Shown piece after piece: positions 34,414-36,216 of a stretch of DNA of 36,216 nucleotides (positions are counted from its first letter, which is position 1; each line of letters begins with the position of its first letter). Below the pieces are notes generated by a model, which worked only from the letters and a program-made list of their open reading frames with translations, was not told the DNA's origin and did no database searches. The DNA comes from Alphaproteobacteria bacterium (GTDB lineage Bacteria > Pseudomonadota > Alphaproteobacteria > SHVW01): the NCBI GenBank assembly GCA_016869645.1, contig VGDO01000038.1:1-36216 (forward strand). The letters run 5' to 3'. A program made the translations under genes and the position numbers.

Positions 34414-35037
34414 ATGATGGGTCGACGCCGCTGGCTCGTTCTGGTGGGTGCCCTGGTGCTCGCGGGCTGTCCCGGCCTCACGCCGACCGGCGAGGCGCCG
34501 CAGCTCTACGTGCTGTCGCCGAAAAGCACGTTCGACGAGAATCTTCCCCAGGTGGATTGGCAGCTCGTCATCGAGCTGCCGGTCGCAGCTGCCGGCCTCA
34601 ACACCACGCGCATCGCGGTCAGCCGGACGCCGCTCACCGTTGAATACTACGCACGCGCCAACTGGACCGATCGCGCGCCGGTGTTGGTGCAGACCCTGCT
34701 CATCGAGTCGTTCGAGAACACCGGCAAGATCGTCTCGGTCGGGCGCGAATCGATCGGCCTCCGGTCGGACTACGTGCTGAAGACTGAGCTGCGCGAATTC
34801 GAGGCGGTCGAGGAGGCCGGAGGCACGCTCGTGCACGTGCGCATCAACGTCAAGTTGGTGCGCATGCCCGATCGCTCGATCATCGCGACCCACACTGTCG
34901 AGCGCAGGGTGCCGGTCGAAGGGCGAGGCATCGAAAGTGTCGTTGCCGCTTTCGACGACGCGCTCGGCAAGGTCATGAAGCGAGTGGTCGAATGGACGCT
35001 CACCACGCCGCCCCCGAAATTCGCCAGATCTTCCTGA
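34414..35037 (+). CDS. ABC-type transport auxiliary lipoprotein (PqiC/ABC_trans_aux family)
   Basis: A 207-residue lipoprotein from ATG 34414 (34417 and TTG 34408 are alternatives). The signal peptide ends in the lipobox LVLAGC with the lipidated Cys at about residue 19. The mature part has the family pattern (QLYVLSPKSTF, WQLVIELPVAAAGLNTTRIAVS, YYARANWTDRAPVLVQTLLIESFE, ALGKVMKRVVEWTL). It is the usual partner of MCE operons lacking MlaC, probably outer-membrane facing in the periplasm. It abuts mlaD and ends the operon. Confidence 0.88.
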   Translation: MMGRRRWLVLVGALVLAGCPGLTPTGEAPQLYVLSPKSTFDENLPQVDWQLVIELPVAAAGLNTTRIAVSRTPLTVEYYARANWTDRAPVLVQTLLIESFENTGKIVSVGRESIGLRSDYVLKTELREFEAVEEAGGTLVHVRINVKLVRMPDRSIIATHTVERRVPVEGRGIESVVAAFDDALGKVMKRVVEWTLTTPPPKFARSS

Positions 35038-35083
35038 GGCATCCCGGCCTGGAGCATCCGGCATCATCTCCAAGGAATCGACC

Positions 35084-36216
35084 ATGAGCCACGTTTTCCA
35101 CCGCAGCGCCCGCGCGGTTCCGCCGACTGCCGTTCGCGGCGAGGGTGTCTACATCATCGACAGCGCCGGCAAGCGCTATATCGACGCGGCCGGCGGCGCG
35201 GCCGTGTCGTGCCTCGGTCACAGCCACCCCAAGGTCCGCGCGGCGATCAAGGACCAGGTCGACAAGCTGGCCTGGACGCATACCTCCTTCTTCACCAGCG
35301 AGCCGGCCGAACAGCTTGCCGACCTGCTGATCGCCGACGCCCCTGGCGATCTCGACAAGGTCTATTTCGTGACCGGCGGGTCGGAGGCGGTCGAGGCCGG
35401 GATCAAGCTCGCGCGCCAATACTACGTCGAGCTCGGCCAGCCGCAGCGCCATCACATCATCGCGCGCCGCCAGAGCTATCACGGCAACACGTTGGGCGCG
35501 CTGGCCGCCGGCGGCAACGCCATGCGCCGCCAGATGTTCCAGCCGATCCTGATCGACGCCACGCATATCGCGCCCTGCTATGCCTATCGCGACAAGCAGC
35601 CGAACGAGACCGAGGAAGTCTATGGCTGGCGCGTCGCCGACGAACTCGAGCAGGCGATCCTCAAGCTCGGCCCCGAAACCGTAGCCCTCTTCATCGCCGA
35701 GCCGGTGGTCGGCGCAACGCTGGGCGCGGTGCCGGCGGTGCCTGGCTATTTCAAGCGCATCCGCGAGATCTGCGACAAGTACGGCGTGCTGCTCATGTTC
35801 GACGAAATCATGTGCGGCATGGGTCGCACCGGCACGCTCTATGCCTGCGAGCAGGAGGGCGTGGCGCCCGATCTCATGTCGATCGCCAAGGGGCTGGGCG
35901 GCGGCTATCAGCCGGTCGCCGCACTGCTGGTCGCCTCCAAGGTGTTCCAGGCGATCGCCGATGGGTCCGGTGCCTTCATGCATGGTCACACCTATCTCGG
36001 CCATGCAGTGTCCTGCGCCGCCGGTATCGCCGTGCAGACGGCGTTGCGCGAGGAGAAGCTGGTCGACAACGTCCGCGTGATGGGCGCCAAGCTCAAGCAG
36101 CGCCTGGAAGCGCGCTTCGGCAATCATCATCACGTCGGCGACATCCGCGGCCGCGGTCTCTTCCTCGGCATCGAATTCGTGCGCGATCGCACGACCAAGG
36201 AGCCGTTCGACCCGGC
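35084..36216 (+). CDS. Class III pyridoxal-phosphate aminotransferase (partial, runs off the window)
   Basis: The first 377 residues are present and the 3' end is cut by the window edge. The start at 35084 has AAGGA 6 nt upstream. Class III signatures are clear: YIDAAGGAAVSCLGHSHP, VTGGSEAVEAGIKLARQYY, YHGNTLGALAAGG, the Asp in MFDEIMCGMGRTG and Lys269 in SIAKGLGGGYQP, which forms the Schiff base. HGHTYLGHAVSCAAG is typical of the omega-aminotransferase/'aspartate aminotransferase family' proteins. It transfers an amino group, often from an omega-amine or amino acid, to pyruvate or 2-oxoglutarate; the exact donor is unknown. It lies 46 bp after the Mla lipoprotein gene but is probably functionally unrelated. 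Confidence 0.92.
   Translation, partial: MSHVFHRSARAVPPTAVRGEGVYIIDSAGKRYIDAAGGAAVSCLGHSHPKVRAAIKDQVDKLAWTHTSFFTSEPAEQLADLLIADAPGDLDKVYFVTGGSEAVEAGIKLARQYYVELGQPQRHHIIARRQSYHGNTLGALAAGGNAMRRQMFQPILIDATHIAPCYAYRDKQPNETEEVYGWRVADELEQAILKLGPETVALFIAEPVVGATLGAVPAVPGYFKRIREICDKYGVLLMFDEIMCGMGRTGTLYACEQEGVAPDLMSIAKGLGGGYQPVAALLVASKVFQAIADGSGAFMHGHTYLGHAVSCAAGIAVQTALREEKLVDNVRVMGAKLKQRLEARFGNHHHVGDIRGRGLFLGIEFVRDRTTKEPFDP

Noticed and set aside
1..36216. CRISPR arrays, tRNA/rRNA genes, insertion sequences, phage genes
   Set aside because: I looked for regular direct repeats, tRNA-like cloverleaf ends, transposase motifs and long terminal inverted repeats and saw none.

Overview
This is a GC-rich, gene-dense stretch of a bacterial chromosome. 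Operon layout, family content (short CysD with a CysN-CysC fusion, STAS-MlaE fusion, PAS_7-type hybrid kinases, M81 peptidase, DUF2076) and protein style point to an alphaproteobacterium, perhaps Rhodospirillales or Reyranella-like. The genus-level guess is weak. I saw no rRNA, tRNA, CRISPR array, insertion sequence or phage gene.

Layout. 1-6.9 kb (minus strand): a small His/Cys membrane protein behind a Zur-like operator, then two paralogous hybrid histidine kinases. The second kinase is preceded in its operon by a PhnD-like periplasmic binding protein. 7.1-9.8 kb (minus): cysD and a cysN-cysC fusion for sulfate activation, with a plausible promoter. 9.9-14.3 kb: a DauA-like D-amino-acid dehydrogenase (minus) diverges from a three-gene operon of an APH-fold small-molecule kinase, a divergent enolase paralogue and an EamA/DMT transporter. 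14.3-19 kb: DUF2076 protein, M81 (MlrC) peptidase, SAM methyltransferase and an amidase. 19.3-24 kb (plus): two TPR plus TIGR04372-like glycosyltransferase paralogues flank an N-carbamoyl-D-amino-acid hydrolase; the first paralogue is frameshifted. 24-31.1 kb (minus): adenine phosphoribosyltransferase, a stand-alone membrane sensor domain, a multi-PAS/GAF histidine kinase split by a frameshift, a second amidase, a branched-chain-type binding protein and a 69-residue ORF. 31.4-35 kb (plus): an Mla-type lipid-transport operon (STAS-MlaE, MlaF, MlaD, lipoprotein). 35.1 kb to the edge: a partial class III aminotransferase.

How the genes may work together. Several enzymes act on amides, carbamoyl groups or D-amino acids (D-carbamoylase, DauA-like dehydrogenase, two amidases, M81 peptidase, aminotransferase). 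This suggests scavenging of unusual nitrogen compounds, which is inference. The best candidate for an undescribed system is the kinase/enolase-like/transporter operon. The enolase homologue keeps the catalytic Lys and Mg ligands but is changed at the leaving-group side of the active site. Three proteins appear frameshifted at short runs (T5, G4, (CG)5) within about 7.5 kb, so assembly error must be excluded before calling them pseudogenes.
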